From: Actinoplanes philippinensis
Lineage (GTDB): Bacteria; Actinomycetota; Actinomycetes; Mycobacteriales; Micromonosporaceae
Direction: 5' to 3'
DNA length: 64,000 bases
Assembly (NCBI RefSeq): GCF_900113015.1
Contig: NZ_FONV01000021.1
Coordinates: 1 to 64,000 of the forward strand
Shown here: positions 24,539-33,464 of the stretch, one piece after another
Layout: the number at the start of each line of letters is the position of its first letter
Numbering within the stretch: the stretch's first letter is position 1
The notes under the pieces: generated by a model
Seen by the model: only the letters and a program-made list of their open reading frames with translations
Databases searched by the model: none
What the model was told of the DNA's origin: nothing
Made by a program: the position numbers and the translations under genes

Positions 24539-26041
24539 TTGTTCCGCAGAAGTGTCACGGCGGGTGTGCTCGCCCTCGTCCTCGGCATCCCCGCAGGCGT
24601 CCACGCCGCGCCACCGCCCGGCCGTCCCGGCGCCGGCGACGTCTACTACCCGTCCTACGGCAACGGGGGGTACGACGTCGCGCACTACGACATCCGGCTG
24701 CGCTACCAGCCGAAGACCGACCGGCTGACCGGCGTCACCACGATCCTGGCGTCGGCCACCCAGGACCTGTCCCGGTTCAACCTGGACTTCTCGCTGGCCA
24801 CCACGTCGGTACGGGTCAACAACCGGCCCGCCCGGTTCACCCTGGCCCGGGACCACGAGCTGGTCGTCACCCCGGCCCGGCCACTGGTGAAGGGCGAGGC
24901 GCTGACGATCGTCGTGGAGTACGACGACATCCCGTCGAAGGCCGTCGGCGCCGGCAAGACCGCGTGGAACCGGACCCCGGACGGCGTGCTGGCCGTCGGC
25001 GAGCCGGAGATCGCCTGGTGGTGGTACCCGAGCAACGACCACCCGGCCGACAAGGCGAGCTACGACGTGTCGGTGCTGGTGCCGGACGGGGTGGAGGTGA
25101 TCTCCAACGGCACGCCGACCGAGTGGGCCTCCGCGACCGTCGACGGCTGGTCCCGCTACTCGTGGCGGCAGGAGAAGCCGCAGGCCGCCTACCTGGCGTT
25201 CCTCGCGATCGGCGACTTCGACGTCAACCTGGACTTCTCCGCCGACGGCAGCCCGATCATCAACGCGTACAGCAAGCGCCTCAGCGCGGGCACGGCCGCC
25301 GCGGCGAAGGCCAGCGTGGAGCGTACCGACGAGATCATCGACTGGCTGGCCGGGAAGTTCGGCCCCTACCCGTTCGACAGCCGCGGCGGCGTGGTCACCG
25401 CCGCCTATGACCAGGCCTTCGCCCTGGAGAACCAGACCCGGCCGGTGTACGACGGAAGCTTCTTCGAGGCCGGCGCCAACAGTTCCGTGGTGGTTCACGA
25501 GCTGGCTCACCAGTGGTTCGGCGACTCGGTCTCGGTCGCCCAGTGGAAGGACATCTGGCTCAACGAGGGCTTCGCGTCCTACGCCGAATGGATGTGGTCG
25601 GAGGAGCAGGGCGAGGGAACCGCCGACGAGCTGGCGCGATACGTCTACACCACCAAGTATCCGGCCGACGACCCGTTCTGGAAGGTGAAGCCCGGCGACC
25701 CCGGCTCGGCCGACCTGTTCGCGAGCGCCGTCTACGACCGGGGCGCGCTCACCCTGCACCACCTGCGCAAACTGGTCGGCGACACGCACTTCTTCGCGAT
25801 CCTGAAGGCGTGGACCGCAGCGAAGAAGTACGGTGCCGGCACGACACCCGAGTTCCAGGCTCTGGCCGAGCGCATCTCCGGCGCGGACCTGGACGCCTTC
25901 CTGACCACCTGGCTGTACACCCCGTCCCGCCCGGACCTGGCCGTCGGCGCGCGGGCCGCCGCCCCGGCCGAGCCCGCATCCTGGTCCAGGATCGCCGCCT
26001 CCCGCCACGCCGGGTCCCGGCACTCCGTACAGGGTGGTTAA
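24539..26041 (+). CDS. secreted M1 metallopeptidase (copy 1)
   Basis: This exported 500-residue zinc aminopeptidase-like enzyme begins at TTG 24539, after gagggg. The signal peptide covers about residues 3-23 (VTAGVLALVLGIPAGVHA). The zinc site is His320, His324 (HELAHQWFGD) and Glu343 (NEGFASY), the HExxH-x18-E pattern. The substrate-anchoring segment FALENQTR replaces the usual GAMEN motif. The protein lacks the large C-terminal domain of PepN-type M1 enzymes. A close paralogue follows 65 bases after its stop. The C-terminal tail after about residue 470 is not shared. Confidence 0.92.
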   Translation: MFRRSVTAGVLALVLGIPAGVHAAPPPGRPGAGDVYYPSYGNGGYDVAHYDIRLRYQPKTDRLTGVTTILASATQDLSRFNLDFSLATTSVRVNNRPARFTLARDHELVVTPARPLVKGEALTIVVEYDDIPSKAVGAGKTAWNRTPDGVLAVGEPEIAWWWYPSNDHPADKASYDVSVLVPDGVEVISNGTPTEWASATVDGWSRYSWRQEKPQAAYLAFLAIGDFDVNLDFSADGSPIINAYSKRLSAGTAAAAKASVERTDEIIDWLAGKFGPYPFDSRGGVVTAAYDQAFALENQTRPVYDGSFFEAGANSSVVVHELAHQWFGDSVSVAQWKDIWLNEGFASYAEWMWSEEQGEGTADELARYVYTTKYPADDPFWKVKPGDPGSADLFASAVYDRGALTLHHLRKLVGDTHFFAILKAWTAAKKYGAGTTPEFQALAERISGADLDAFLTTWLYTPSRPDLAVGARAAAPAEPASWSRIAASRHAGSRHSVQGG

Positions 26042-26106
26042 TAGATTCTTTTAAATGCATTGGTACGTTTGCCCGGATCGGAACCATTCCGTGAAGGGAG
26101 ACACCC

Positions 26107-27582
26107 TTGCTCCGCAGAACCGTCATCGTGACGGCGGCCGTGATGGCCGCCGTCCTCGGCGTCGCGACCGGCTCGCAGGCCGCGCCCGCACCCGGGAGCC
26201 CCGGCGCCGGCGACGTCTACTACCCCGACTACGGCAACGGGGGATACGACGTCGCGCACTACGACATACGCCTGCGCTACTACCCGGACACCGACCGGCT
26301 GACCGGCGCCACCACGATCCTGGCGTCGGCCACCCAGGACCTGTCCCGGTTCAACCTCGACTTCGCGCTGGCCACCACGTCGGTACGGGTCAACAACCGT
26401 CCCGCCGGCTTCACCAAGCAGGGCGACCACGAACTGGTGGTCACCCCGGCCCGGTCGATCGCGAAGGGCGCCCCGCTCACGATCGTCGTCGAGTACGACG
26501 ACATCCCGTCGAACGTCGTCGCCTCCGGGTTCACCTCGTGGAACCGGACGCCGGACGGCGCGCTGGCCGTCAACGAGCCGGAGATCGCCTGGTGGTGGTA
26601 CCCGAGCAACGACCACCCGACCGACAAGGCGAGCTTCGACGTGTCGGTGCTGGTGCCGGACGGGGTGGAGGCGATCTCCAACGGCACGCCGACCCGGTGG
26701 GCGGCGCCCGCCTTCGACGGCTGGAGCCGCTGGTCGTGGCGGCAGGACAGGCCGCAGGCCACCTACCTGGCCTTCCTGGCGATCGGTGACTTCGAGACCT
26801 ACCAGGACACCTCGGCCGACGGCAGCCCGATCGTCACGGCGTACAACACGCGCCTCGACGCGGCCACCGCCGCCGCGGCGAGGACCAGCGTGGAGCGCTC
26901 CGACGAGATCACCGACTGGCTGGCCGGGAAGTTCGGCCCCTACCCGTTCGGCGCGCGCGGCGGCGTGGTCACCGGCGCCGACGATCAGGGCTTCGCCCTG
27001 GAGACCCAGACCCGGCCGGTGTACGACGGACGCTCGTTCCTGCGGGGCTCGAACAACTCACTGATCGTCCACGAGCTGGCCCATCAGTGGTTCGGCGACT
27101 CGGTCTCGGTCGGCCAGTGGAAGGACATCTGGCTCAACGAGGGCTTCGCGTCGTACGCCCAATGGCTCTGGTCCGAGGATCAGGGCGAGGGGACCGCCGA
27201 GGAGATCGCCGACTACGTCTACTCGACGGCGTATCCGGCGGACAGCGCGTTCTGGCAGGTGCTGCCGGGCGACCCGGGGGCGGGCGACCTGTTCGACGGC
27301 GCCGTCTACGACCGGGGCGCGCTCACCCTGCACCACCTGCGCAAACTGGTCGGCGACGAAGACTTCTTCGCGATCCTGAAGGCGTGGACCGAGGCCAGGA
27401 AGTACGGCGCCGGCACGACGCCCGAGTTCCAGGCCCTGGCCGAGCGCATCTCCGGCGTCGACCTGGACGCGTTCCTGCAGGAGTGGCTCTACACCCCGGG
27501 CCGCCCCGACCTGGGCGTCAGCACCCTGGCCGTCCCGGCGCAGCCGAAGTCCTGGCCGCAGATCGTGGCCGCCCACCACTGA
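26107..27582 (+). CDS. secreted M1 metallopeptidase (copy 2)
   Basis: The 491-residue product is a tandem paralogue of the preceding gene. Long stretches are identical, such as VYDRGALTLHHLRKLVGD and AEWxW-type segments. It begins at TTG 26107 after gaaggga and has its own signal peptide (TAAVMAAVLGVATGSQAAP). The zinc ligands are His322, His326 and Glu345, and the anchoring segment is FALETQTR. Both copies have intact active sites, so they probably differ in specificity or regulation. AT-rich sequence (tagattcttttaaatgcattgg) between the copies may hold a promoter. Confidence 0.92.
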   Translation: MLRRTVIVTAAVMAAVLGVATGSQAAPAPGSPGAGDVYYPDYGNGGYDVAHYDIRLRYYPDTDRLTGATTILASATQDLSRFNLDFALATTSVRVNNRPAGFTKQGDHELVVTPARSIAKGAPLTIVVEYDDIPSNVVASGFTSWNRTPDGALAVNEPEIAWWWYPSNDHPTDKASFDVSVLVPDGVEAISNGTPTRWAAPAFDGWSRWSWRQDRPQATYLAFLAIGDFETYQDTSADGSPIVTAYNTRLDAATAAAARTSVERSDEITDWLAGKFGPYPFGARGGVVTGADDQGFALETQTRPVYDGRSFLRGSNNSLIVHELAHQWFGDSVSVGQWKDIWLNEGFASYAQWLWSEDQGEGTAEEIADYVYSTAYPADSAFWQVLPGDPGAGDLFDGAVYDRGALTLHHLRKLVGDEDFFAILKAWTEARKYGAGTTPEFQALAERISGVDLDAFLQEWLYTPGRPDLGVSTLAVPAQPKSWPQIVAAHH

Positions 27583-27624
27583 CGGAAAACGGCCGATAAA
27601 CCGCAGATCGGTTTCTCCCGGTCC

Positions 27625-27630
27625 TACCGT
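27625..27630 (+). promoter_or_regulatory. TANNNT box upstream of the exported protein
   Basis: TACCGT ends six bases before the ATG at 27637, with no ribosome-binding site in between. Confidence 0.35.
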
Positions 27631-27636
27631 GGGCCG

Positions 27637-28803
27637 ATGAGACGCATCGCGCTGACCTGCGCCGCCCCGGCCCTGGCGGTCGCCGTCGCCGTCACCGGCA
27701 CGGCGGCCGCCACCGACGTCGTCCCCGCGCCGGCCGCCTCCCCACCGCTCGGTGACGACTTCTTCGCGGCCTCGGACATGCGGCGTGGCCTGCTCGCCCC
27801 GACCGATCTGCCGGCGGGCTGGAGCGCGGGCGAGGTGTCGTCGGGCCAGACCGACCAGATCGACCGCCTGGACACCGACGCCTGCTCGATCGACGGCGGG
27901 ATGAGCGTGCAGCGTGGCGACAACGGCAGCCCCATCACCTATGCGGCGCAGAGCTTCACGCACACCGACGGCAGCAGTCTCACGATCGACCTCTACGCAC
28001 TCGGAGCCGAGCCGGTCGCCGACTGGATCGCCGACACTGCCGCGCCGCCCACCGCATGCCCGGTCGTCACGGCGGACGGCGTCGTCGTCGAGCATCACCG
28101 GCTCCCGCTGCCCGGCCTCGGTAAGCCCGCTTCCGGCCTGATCCGGGTGACCCGCGACCGGCAGGAGGCGCCGCAACGCCGGCACACGGCTATCATCGGC
28201 TGGAACGCGGTGGTGGTCGCCATCGAGGAGACGAACACCAGCGAGGCCGCTCAGGCCCGATTCGTCGGCATCGTCGAGAAAGCCGCCCGGCAGGTGGAGA
28301 GGATCGCCGGCGGCCCCGCGATCGAGGATCTCCGGCGGGGCCTGCTCACCCTCGCCGACCTGCCCGAGGGTTTCCGGGTCACCGCCGACGACACCGCCGA
28401 GAGCCGCACGCTGCTCACCGAACGAGGGTGCGACGGCGCCGTGACCAACGCCGGTGACGAGCGGCTCGCGGCCGTCCGCAGCTTCGCCAGGGGCGGTGCC
28501 ACCGTCTCGGTGGCGGTCGCGGTCACCGCCGACCCCTATGCGCTGATCAGCGCCATGCGGAGCCGGATCACCGACTGCCCCGCGGCGCCCGGCCAGGCCG
28601 TCGCCGAGCCCCCGTCGATCTCCACCGACATGAGTGTCGGGGGCATCGTCTACCAGGATCGGCCCGCCCGGCTGCGGGGCATCGCCAACTACCGGGACAT
28701 CGTCTCCGACGTGCGGGTGACGATGACCGACGGCATCGATCTGACGGCGGCCGAGGAGATCCGCGAGGCCGCGCTCCGTGCCACCTGGCGCGTCTACGAC
28801 TGA
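27637..28803 (+). CDS. exported two-domain hypothetical protein
   Basis: The 388-residue protein has an N-terminal signal (RRIALTCAAPALAVAVAV, cleaved near residue 25). Two homologous halves follow. The first starts RRGLLAPTDLPAGW near residue 49 and the second RRGLLTLADLPEGF near residue 231; each continues through a beta-rich sheet with one Cys pair. This is like the extracellular sensor-type domains on actinobacterial lipoproteins and kinases, but no kinase is attached. It is probably an extracytoplasmic binding protein. It ends at a strong terminator shared with the convergent kinase gene. Confidence 0.75.
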   Translation: MRRIALTCAAPALAVAVAVTGTAAATDVVPAPAASPPLGDDFFAASDMRRGLLAPTDLPAGWSAGEVSSGQTDQIDRLDTDACSIDGGMSVQRGDNGSPITYAAQSFTHTDGSSLTIDLYALGAEPVADWIADTAAPPTACPVVTADGVVVEHHRLPLPGLGKPASGLIRVTRDRQEAPQRRHTAIIGWNAVVVAIEETNTSEAAQARFVGIVEKAARQVERIAGGPAIEDLRRGLLTLADLPEGFRVTADDTAESRTLLTERGCDGAVTNAGDERLAAVRSFARGGATVSVAVAVTADPYALISAMRSRITDCPAAPGQAVAEPPSISTDMSVGGIVYQDRPARLRGIANYRDIVSDVRVTMTDGIDLTAAEEIREAALRATWRVYD

Positions 28804-28805
28804 CC

Positions 28806-28837
28806 GGCGGGTGGCCCTCCGCCGAGGGCCACCCGCC
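28806..28837. terminator. bidirectional terminator hairpin
   Basis: A perfect 14-bp stem (28806-28819 with 28824-28837) closes a CGCC loop between two convergent genes. It has no T tract, as is common at high GC. Confidence 0.85.
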
Positions 28838-28841
28838 CGGG

Positions 28842-30461
28842 TCAGCTGTGCTCGACCGCGGCCTGCTCGACCGGGAGCGCCGCCACGTACCGCTGCATGA
28901 ACGCGTTGAACCCGGCCACGTCCTCCGGCTCCGGCTCCGCGGTATCCAGCTGCGCGCCGGCGAAGACCGACGTGGTCAGGAAGTCGGCGAGGCTCTGCCC
29001 CGGCTGCCGCGCCGTCACGAACCCGGCCAGCACCGCGATGCCCCACGCGCCGCCCTCGCCGGCCAGATCGCCGACCGACACCGGCGTGTTGATCGCCGCG
29101 GCCAGCAGCTTCTGCGCCACGCCCTCGGTCTTGAACAGGCCGCCGTGCGCGAACATGCTGTCCAGCTGCACCGACTCGGCCTTCTGCAGCACGTCCATGC
29201 CGATCCGCAGGGTGGCCAGCGCCGAGTACAGCTGGGTGCGCATGAAGCTGCCCAGCGTCAGCGCGCTGCCCGGCTCGCGCAGGAACAGCGGCCGCCCCTC
29301 GTGCAGTTTGGTGATCGGCTCCCCGGACAGGTAGTTGAACGCCATCAGCCCGCCGCCGTCGGCCGCGCCGGTCAATGCCGACCGGAACAGCGTCTCGAAG
29401 ATCTGCCCGCTGGAGGCGGACACGCCGAGCGCGGTGGCGAACTCGGTGAACAGCCCGGCCCACGAGTTCAGCTCGCTCGCGCCGTTGTTGCAGTGCACCA
29501 TCGCCACCAGGTCACCGGCCGGCGTGGTCACCAGGTCGATCTCCGGGTGCGTCCGGCTCAGCGGCCCGTCCAGCACGATCATCGCGAAGATGCTGGTCCC
29601 GGCGCTGATGTTGCCGGTGCGGCGGGCGATCGAGTTGGTCGCCACCATGCCGGTGCCGGCGTCGCCCTCCGGCGGGCACAGCACAGCGCCCGGCTGCAGC
29701 GTGCCGCTCGGGTCGAGCAGCCGCGCGCCGGCCTCGGTCAGCGTCCCGGCGGCCTCACCGGCGGGCAGCACCGCCGGCAGCAGGCCGGCCAGCTTCACCG
29801 GCACCCGGCCGGCGGCCAGCTCGTCGAACTGCGCCAGCATCCGCGCGTCGTACCCACCGGTGGTCACGTCGATCGGGAACACGCCGCTCGCGTCGCCGAC
29901 GCCCAGCACCTGCCGGCCGCTGAGCTTCCAGTGCACGTAGCCCGCGAGCGTGGTCAGGTGGGCGAGCCGGCCCACGTGCTCCTCGCCGTCGAGGACCGCC
30001 TGGTAGAGGTGGGCGATGCTCCAGCGATGCGGGATGTTGTGCCCGAACAGCTCGCTGAGCTGCTCGGACGCGTCGCCGGTGTTGGTGTTGCGCCACGTGC
30101 GGAACGGGGTGAGCAGCTCACCCTCGGCGTCGAACGCCAGGTAGCCGTGCATCATCGCGGAGACGCCGAGCGCCCCCACCGACCGCAGCTCCGTCCCGTA
30201 CCGGCTGCGGACCTCCGCCGCGAGCGCGGCGAAGCAGCCCTGCAGGCCCTCCCACACCGCTTCGAGGGAGTAGGTCCAGACGCGGTCGACGAACTGGTTC
30301 TCCCAGTCGTGGCTGCCGACCGCGATCGCCGCATGATCCGGCCCGGTCAGCACGGCCTTGATCCGCGTCGACCCCAACTCGATCCCGAGAGCGGTCCGCC
30401 CCTCGTCGATCGCTGCCCGCACGTCGGCCGGCGGCCGTGCATCCGTTTCAGTCATGGTCAT
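28842..30461 (-). CDS. FGGY-family carbohydrate kinase
   Basis: This 539-residue cytoplasmic kinase probably phosphorylates a pentulose or related sugar. The N-terminal phosphate-binding segment is LGIELGSTRIKAVL near residue 27. The FGGY-type fold continues with GVSAMMHGYLAF, FRTWRN and VGDASGVFPID, where the Asp is the expected catalytic base. The adenosine segment is NISAGTSIFAM. The length exceeds that of typical xylulokinases (about 490) and matches a subgroup often next to pentose genes, although none is adjacent here. The ATG at 30461 is chosen; a second ATG lies two codons later. Substrate is inferred at family level only. Confidence 0.85.
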   Translation of the reverse strand: MTMTETDARPPADVRAAIDEGRTALGIELGSTRIKAVLTGPDHAAIAVGSHDWENQFVDRVWTYSLEAVWEGLQGCFAALAAEVRSRYGTELRSVGALGVSAMMHGYLAFDAEGELLTPFRTWRNTNTGDASEQLSELFGHNIPHRWSIAHLYQAVLDGEEHVGRLAHLTTLAGYVHWKLSGRQVLGVGDASGVFPIDVTTGGYDARMLAQFDELAAGRVPVKLAGLLPAVLPAGEAAGTLTEAGARLLDPSGTLQPGAVLCPPEGDAGTGMVATNSIARRTGNISAGTSIFAMIVLDGPLSRTHPEIDLVTTPAGDLVAMVHCNNGASELNSWAGLFTEFATALGVSASSGQIFETLFRSALTGAADGGGLMAFNYLSGEPITKLHEGRPLFLREPGSALTLGSFMRTQLYSALATLRIGMDVLQKAESVQLDSMFAHGGLFKTEGVAQKLLAAAINTPVSVGDLAGEGGAWGIAVLAGFVTARQPGQSLADFLTTSVFAGAQLDTAEPEPEDVAGFNAFMQRYVAALPVEQAAVEHS

Positions 30462-30655
30462 GTCATACCGCACGCCAACAGGTGGAACGTGACCGGCCCG
30501 GCAGGTTTTGCAGCGCTGCAAGGTCGAAATCGGGCGGCGCGGGGGCTCACCCGGCTGGTCCGGGCGCTGTCGGGTTACCGCATCGATTCGACGTAGGTCG
30601 ATGGATTCGGGCACACTGCTGATCGCACTCAAGGACGACACGGGAGGCCTTGACG

Positions 30656-32530
30656 ATGGACACGACGATGACTGCCGCCCGCGGCCGCGCGAGACGGGCG
30701 GTCCGCCGCCTCGTGCCGGCCGCCGCACTGGCCGGGCTGACCCTGGCCGCCGGGGTGGGCTCCGCGCCGGCCTCGGGCGTCACCGGCGGCACACCGGCCG
30801 AGGGGTACGCGTTCGCCGCCCACATCCAGGCCGGCGACCTGCTGCGCGGATGCTCCGGCGCCCTGATCGACCCGGAGTGGGTCGCCACCAGCGCCGCCTG
30901 CTTCACCGGCGCCGGCGCGCCCGCCGAGGTCACCACGGTCACCGTCGGCCGGCCCGACCTGAGCGTGTCCGGCGGCCAGCAGCGCCGCGTCGTCGACGTG
31001 GTGCCGCACCCGGACCGCGTGCTGGCCCTGGCCAAGCTCTCCGCCCCGGTCATCGACATCACGCCGGTGCCCCTCGCCGCCGTCGCGCCGGCCGCCGGGG
31101 AAACCCTGCAGGTCCTGGGGTATGGCCGGACCGCCACCGCCTGGGTGCCGGGCCGTCTGCACCGCGGCGACCTGACCGTCCAGGCCGTCGGCGGCGCCAC
31201 CATCGACCTCGCTCCGGCGGCGGGCACGTCGGCCGGCATCTGCAAGGGCGACGCCGGTGGACCCGCGCTGCGGCCGCGCGGCGCCGGATTCGAGCTCGTC
31301 GGCGTGCACGCCACGTCCGGTCAGGCCGGCTGCCTCACGGCGCCGGACGGCGCGACCGCCACGGCGACCGAGGCCCGGCTCGACGACATCGCCGGCTGGG
31401 TCCGCCAGACCGTCCGCGGCGGCACGTTCGTCCGCCTCCCCACGAGCGCGGCGGTCCTCGACACCCGCGGCTCGATCGGCGGGGCGCCGGGCGTCAAGGC
31501 CGCCGGCGCCACCACGTCGTTCCAGGTCACCGGCGTCGGCGGGGTGCCCGCCACCGGCGTGACAGCGGTGCTGCTGGACATCACCGCGGTCACCACCACC
31601 GCCGGGATGTACCTGACCGTGTTCCCCGAGGGCACCACCCGGCCGGCGGCGCTGTCCACGCTCAACGTCAGCGCCAACCAGGTCCTGTCCAACAGCGCCG
31701 TGGTGACGGTGCCCGGCAGCGGCAGGCTCTCCGTCTACAACAGCGCCGGCGGTGTGCACATCGTGGTCGACGTGCAGGGCTACTACACCCGTACCGGCAC
31801 GTCCGGCGGAGGCTACGTGCCGGTCACGCCGACCCGCGTGGTGGACACCCGCAGCGGGCTCGGCGGTGGCGGCACCACCACGATCCCGAGCGGCGGCAGC
31901 CGGACGTTCCCGTTCACCGGCGGGGTGATCCCGGCCGGGGCGTCCGCCGCGTTCGTCGATCTGATCGCCACCGGCGCCACCGCGCAGGGCTGGATCGGCA
32001 CGTACGCGACCGGCGGCGCCAACCGCAGTGTCATGGACTACGTCCCGGGCACCACGTCGCACGGCGTCTCGGTGCGCCTCGGCACGGACGGGCGGGCCAC
32101 CTTCACCAACAACAGCGGCTCACCGATCCACCTGGTGATGACGGCGACCGGCTACTTCACCGGCGCCCCGGCCACCGGCGCCGGCCTGCGCACCCTCGCG
32201 GCACGGCGGCTGGTGGACACCCGCGGCAACGCCGCCCCGATCGCGGCGAACGGCACCGTCGACATCGCCACCGGCCTGCCGCCCGGCGCCACCGCCGTGG
32301 TCAATTTCATCGTCGTGGACAACACGACCGCCGGATACCTGCGCGCCTGGCCGGTCGGCGGCGCCGAGCCGGCCACCTCGCTGTCCAACTACCCACCTGC
32401 CGCCGACGTGGCCCGCGGCGGCCTGGCCCAGGTGCCGGTCGGCACGGACGGCAGGATCCGCGTCCGCAACGTCAGCACCGGCACCACCAACCTGGTGGTG
32501 GACCTGGAGGCGTGGTACGCGGGCTCCTGA
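30656..32530 (+). CDS. secreted trypsin-fold protein lacking the catalytic triad
   Basis: The ATG at 30656 has gggagg eight bases upstream; the product has 624 residues. A signal peptide (RRLVPAAALAGLTLAAGVG) precedes a trypsin-like domain (about residues 40-255). Every triad position is altered. The His motif TAAHC reads TSAAC, the Asp segment DIALL reads RVLALAK, and the Ser motif GDSGGP reads GDAGGP. A proteolytic role is therefore unlikely. Three beta-rich repeats of about 120 residues follow, each opening with a VDTR-type motif (LDTRGS, VDTRSG, VDTRGN) and closing with VDVQGYY-like strands. Such repeats occur in actinobacterial exoproteins. A binding or inhibitor role is inferred. Confidence 0.85.
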   Translation: MDTTMTAARGRARRAVRRLVPAAALAGLTLAAGVGSAPASGVTGGTPAEGYAFAAHIQAGDLLRGCSGALIDPEWVATSAACFTGAGAPAEVTTVTVGRPDLSVSGGQQRRVVDVVPHPDRVLALAKLSAPVIDITPVPLAAVAPAAGETLQVLGYGRTATAWVPGRLHRGDLTVQAVGGATIDLAPAAGTSAGICKGDAGGPALRPRGAGFELVGVHATSGQAGCLTAPDGATATATEARLDDIAGWVRQTVRGGTFVRLPTSAAVLDTRGSIGGAPGVKAAGATTSFQVTGVGGVPATGVTAVLLDITAVTTTAGMYLTVFPEGTTRPAALSTLNVSANQVLSNSAVVTVPGSGRLSVYNSAGGVHIVVDVQGYYTRTGTSGGGYVPVTPTRVVDTRSGLGGGGTTTIPSGGSRTFPFTGGVIPAGASAAFVDLIATGATAQGWIGTYATGGANRSVMDYVPGTTSHGVSVRLGTDGRATFTNNSGSPIHLVMTATGYFTGAPATGAGLRTLAARRLVDTRGNAAPIAANGTVDIATGLPPGATAVVNFIVVDNTTAGYLRAWPVGGAEPATSLSNYPPAADVARGGLAQVPVGTDGRIRVRNVSTGTTNLVVDLEAWYAGS

Positions 32531-32539
32531 CCCCGGCGA

Positions 32540-32568
32540 GGCCGCGCGCGTGACCGGCGCGCGCGGCC
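32540..32568 (+). terminator. terminator hairpin
   Basis: Eleven base pairs (GGCCGCGCGCG with its complement) close a 7-base loop 10 bases after the stop of the trypsin-fold gene. Confidence 0.75.
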
Positions 32569-32639
32569 ACCGGCGGGCCCGCGGGCGCATGTGGACACTG
32601 CGATGGCGCGGAATCGATCATCGGTGTTAGATAACGGGC

Positions 32640-33455
32640 GTGGATGACAGGACCGCCGCCGCCCGGGGCATCGACCCCACCCAGCCGCACCCGGCCCGGC
32701 GCTACAACTACTGGCTCGGCGGCAAGGACAACTTCGCCGCCGACCGGGCCTCCGGCGACGAGCTGCAGCGGCACTTCCCGAAGGTGCGTGACGGCGCGAT
32801 CGCCAACCGGGCCCTGCTGCAGCGGGCCACCCGGTTCCTCGCCGAGGAGGCCGGCATCCGGCAGTTCCTCGACATCGGCACCGGCCTGCCGACCGCCGAC
32901 AACACCCACGAGGTCGCGCAGCGGCACGCCCCGGCGAGCCGGATCGTCTACGTCGACAACGATCCGCTGGTCATGGTGCACGCGCGGGCGCTGCTCAACA
33001 GCAGCCCGGAGGGGCGGACGGCGTACATCGAGGCCGATCTGAACGATCCCGAGGCGATCCTCTCCCACGAGGTGCTGCACGAGACCCTCGACCTGAAGCA
33101 GCCGGTCGGGCTGATGCTGATCGCGGTCCTGCACTTCATCCACGGCCACGGCGCCGCCCAGCCGATCGTCGGCAAACTGCTCGACGCCCTGCCGTCCGGC
33201 AGCTTCCTGGTCGCCACCCACGCCACCTCCGACTTCGGCACGCCCGAGCAGCAGGCCCTCTACCAGCAGCTGGTCGAGCAGGGCCGGTCCGACGTCTGGA
33301 CCCGCCCGCGGGACGAGTTCGCCGCCCTCTTCGACGGCCTGGACCTGGTCGAGCCGGGCGTCGTCCCGGCGAGCGAGTGGCGACCCGACCCGGGCGCGGT
33401 GATCCCGGACCGTTCCGACATCAACGTGTGGACAGCCGTCGGCCGCAAACCCTGA
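32640..33455 (+). CDS. S-adenosyl methyltransferase, DUF574 type
   Basis: The 271-residue protein belongs to the actinobacterial SAM-dependent methyltransferase family formerly called DUF574. The family hallmark HPARRYNYWLGGKDNFAADR lies at residues 17-36. The SAM-binding Rossmann motif is FLDIGTGLPT near residue 78, with the acidic end VYVDNDPLV near 103. The start is GTG 32640; TTAGAT lies upstream, so it may be leaderless. Members are numerous in Streptomyces and Actinoplanes and have no settled substrate. It is converged upon by a minus-strand gene 10 bases after its stop. Confidence 0.92.
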   Translation: MDDRTAAARGIDPTQPHPARRYNYWLGGKDNFAADRASGDELQRHFPKVRDGAIANRALLQRATRFLAEEAGIRQFLDIGTGLPTADNTHEVAQRHAPASRIVYVDNDPLVMVHARALLNSSPEGRTAYIEADLNDPEAILSHEVLHETLDLKQPVGLMLIAVLHFIHGHGAAQPIVGKLLDALPSGSFLVATHATSDFGTPEQQALYQQLVEQGRSDVWTRPRDEFAALFDGLDLVEPGVVPASEWRPDPGAVIPDRSDINVWTAVGRKP

Positions 33456-33464
33456 TGCGGGCTC

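Noticed and set aside
23642..29463. Two long minus-strand frames (793 and 801 codons) over the M1 peptidase genes
   Set aside because: Both mirror the coding strand and are similar to one another only because the two peptidase genes are duplicates.
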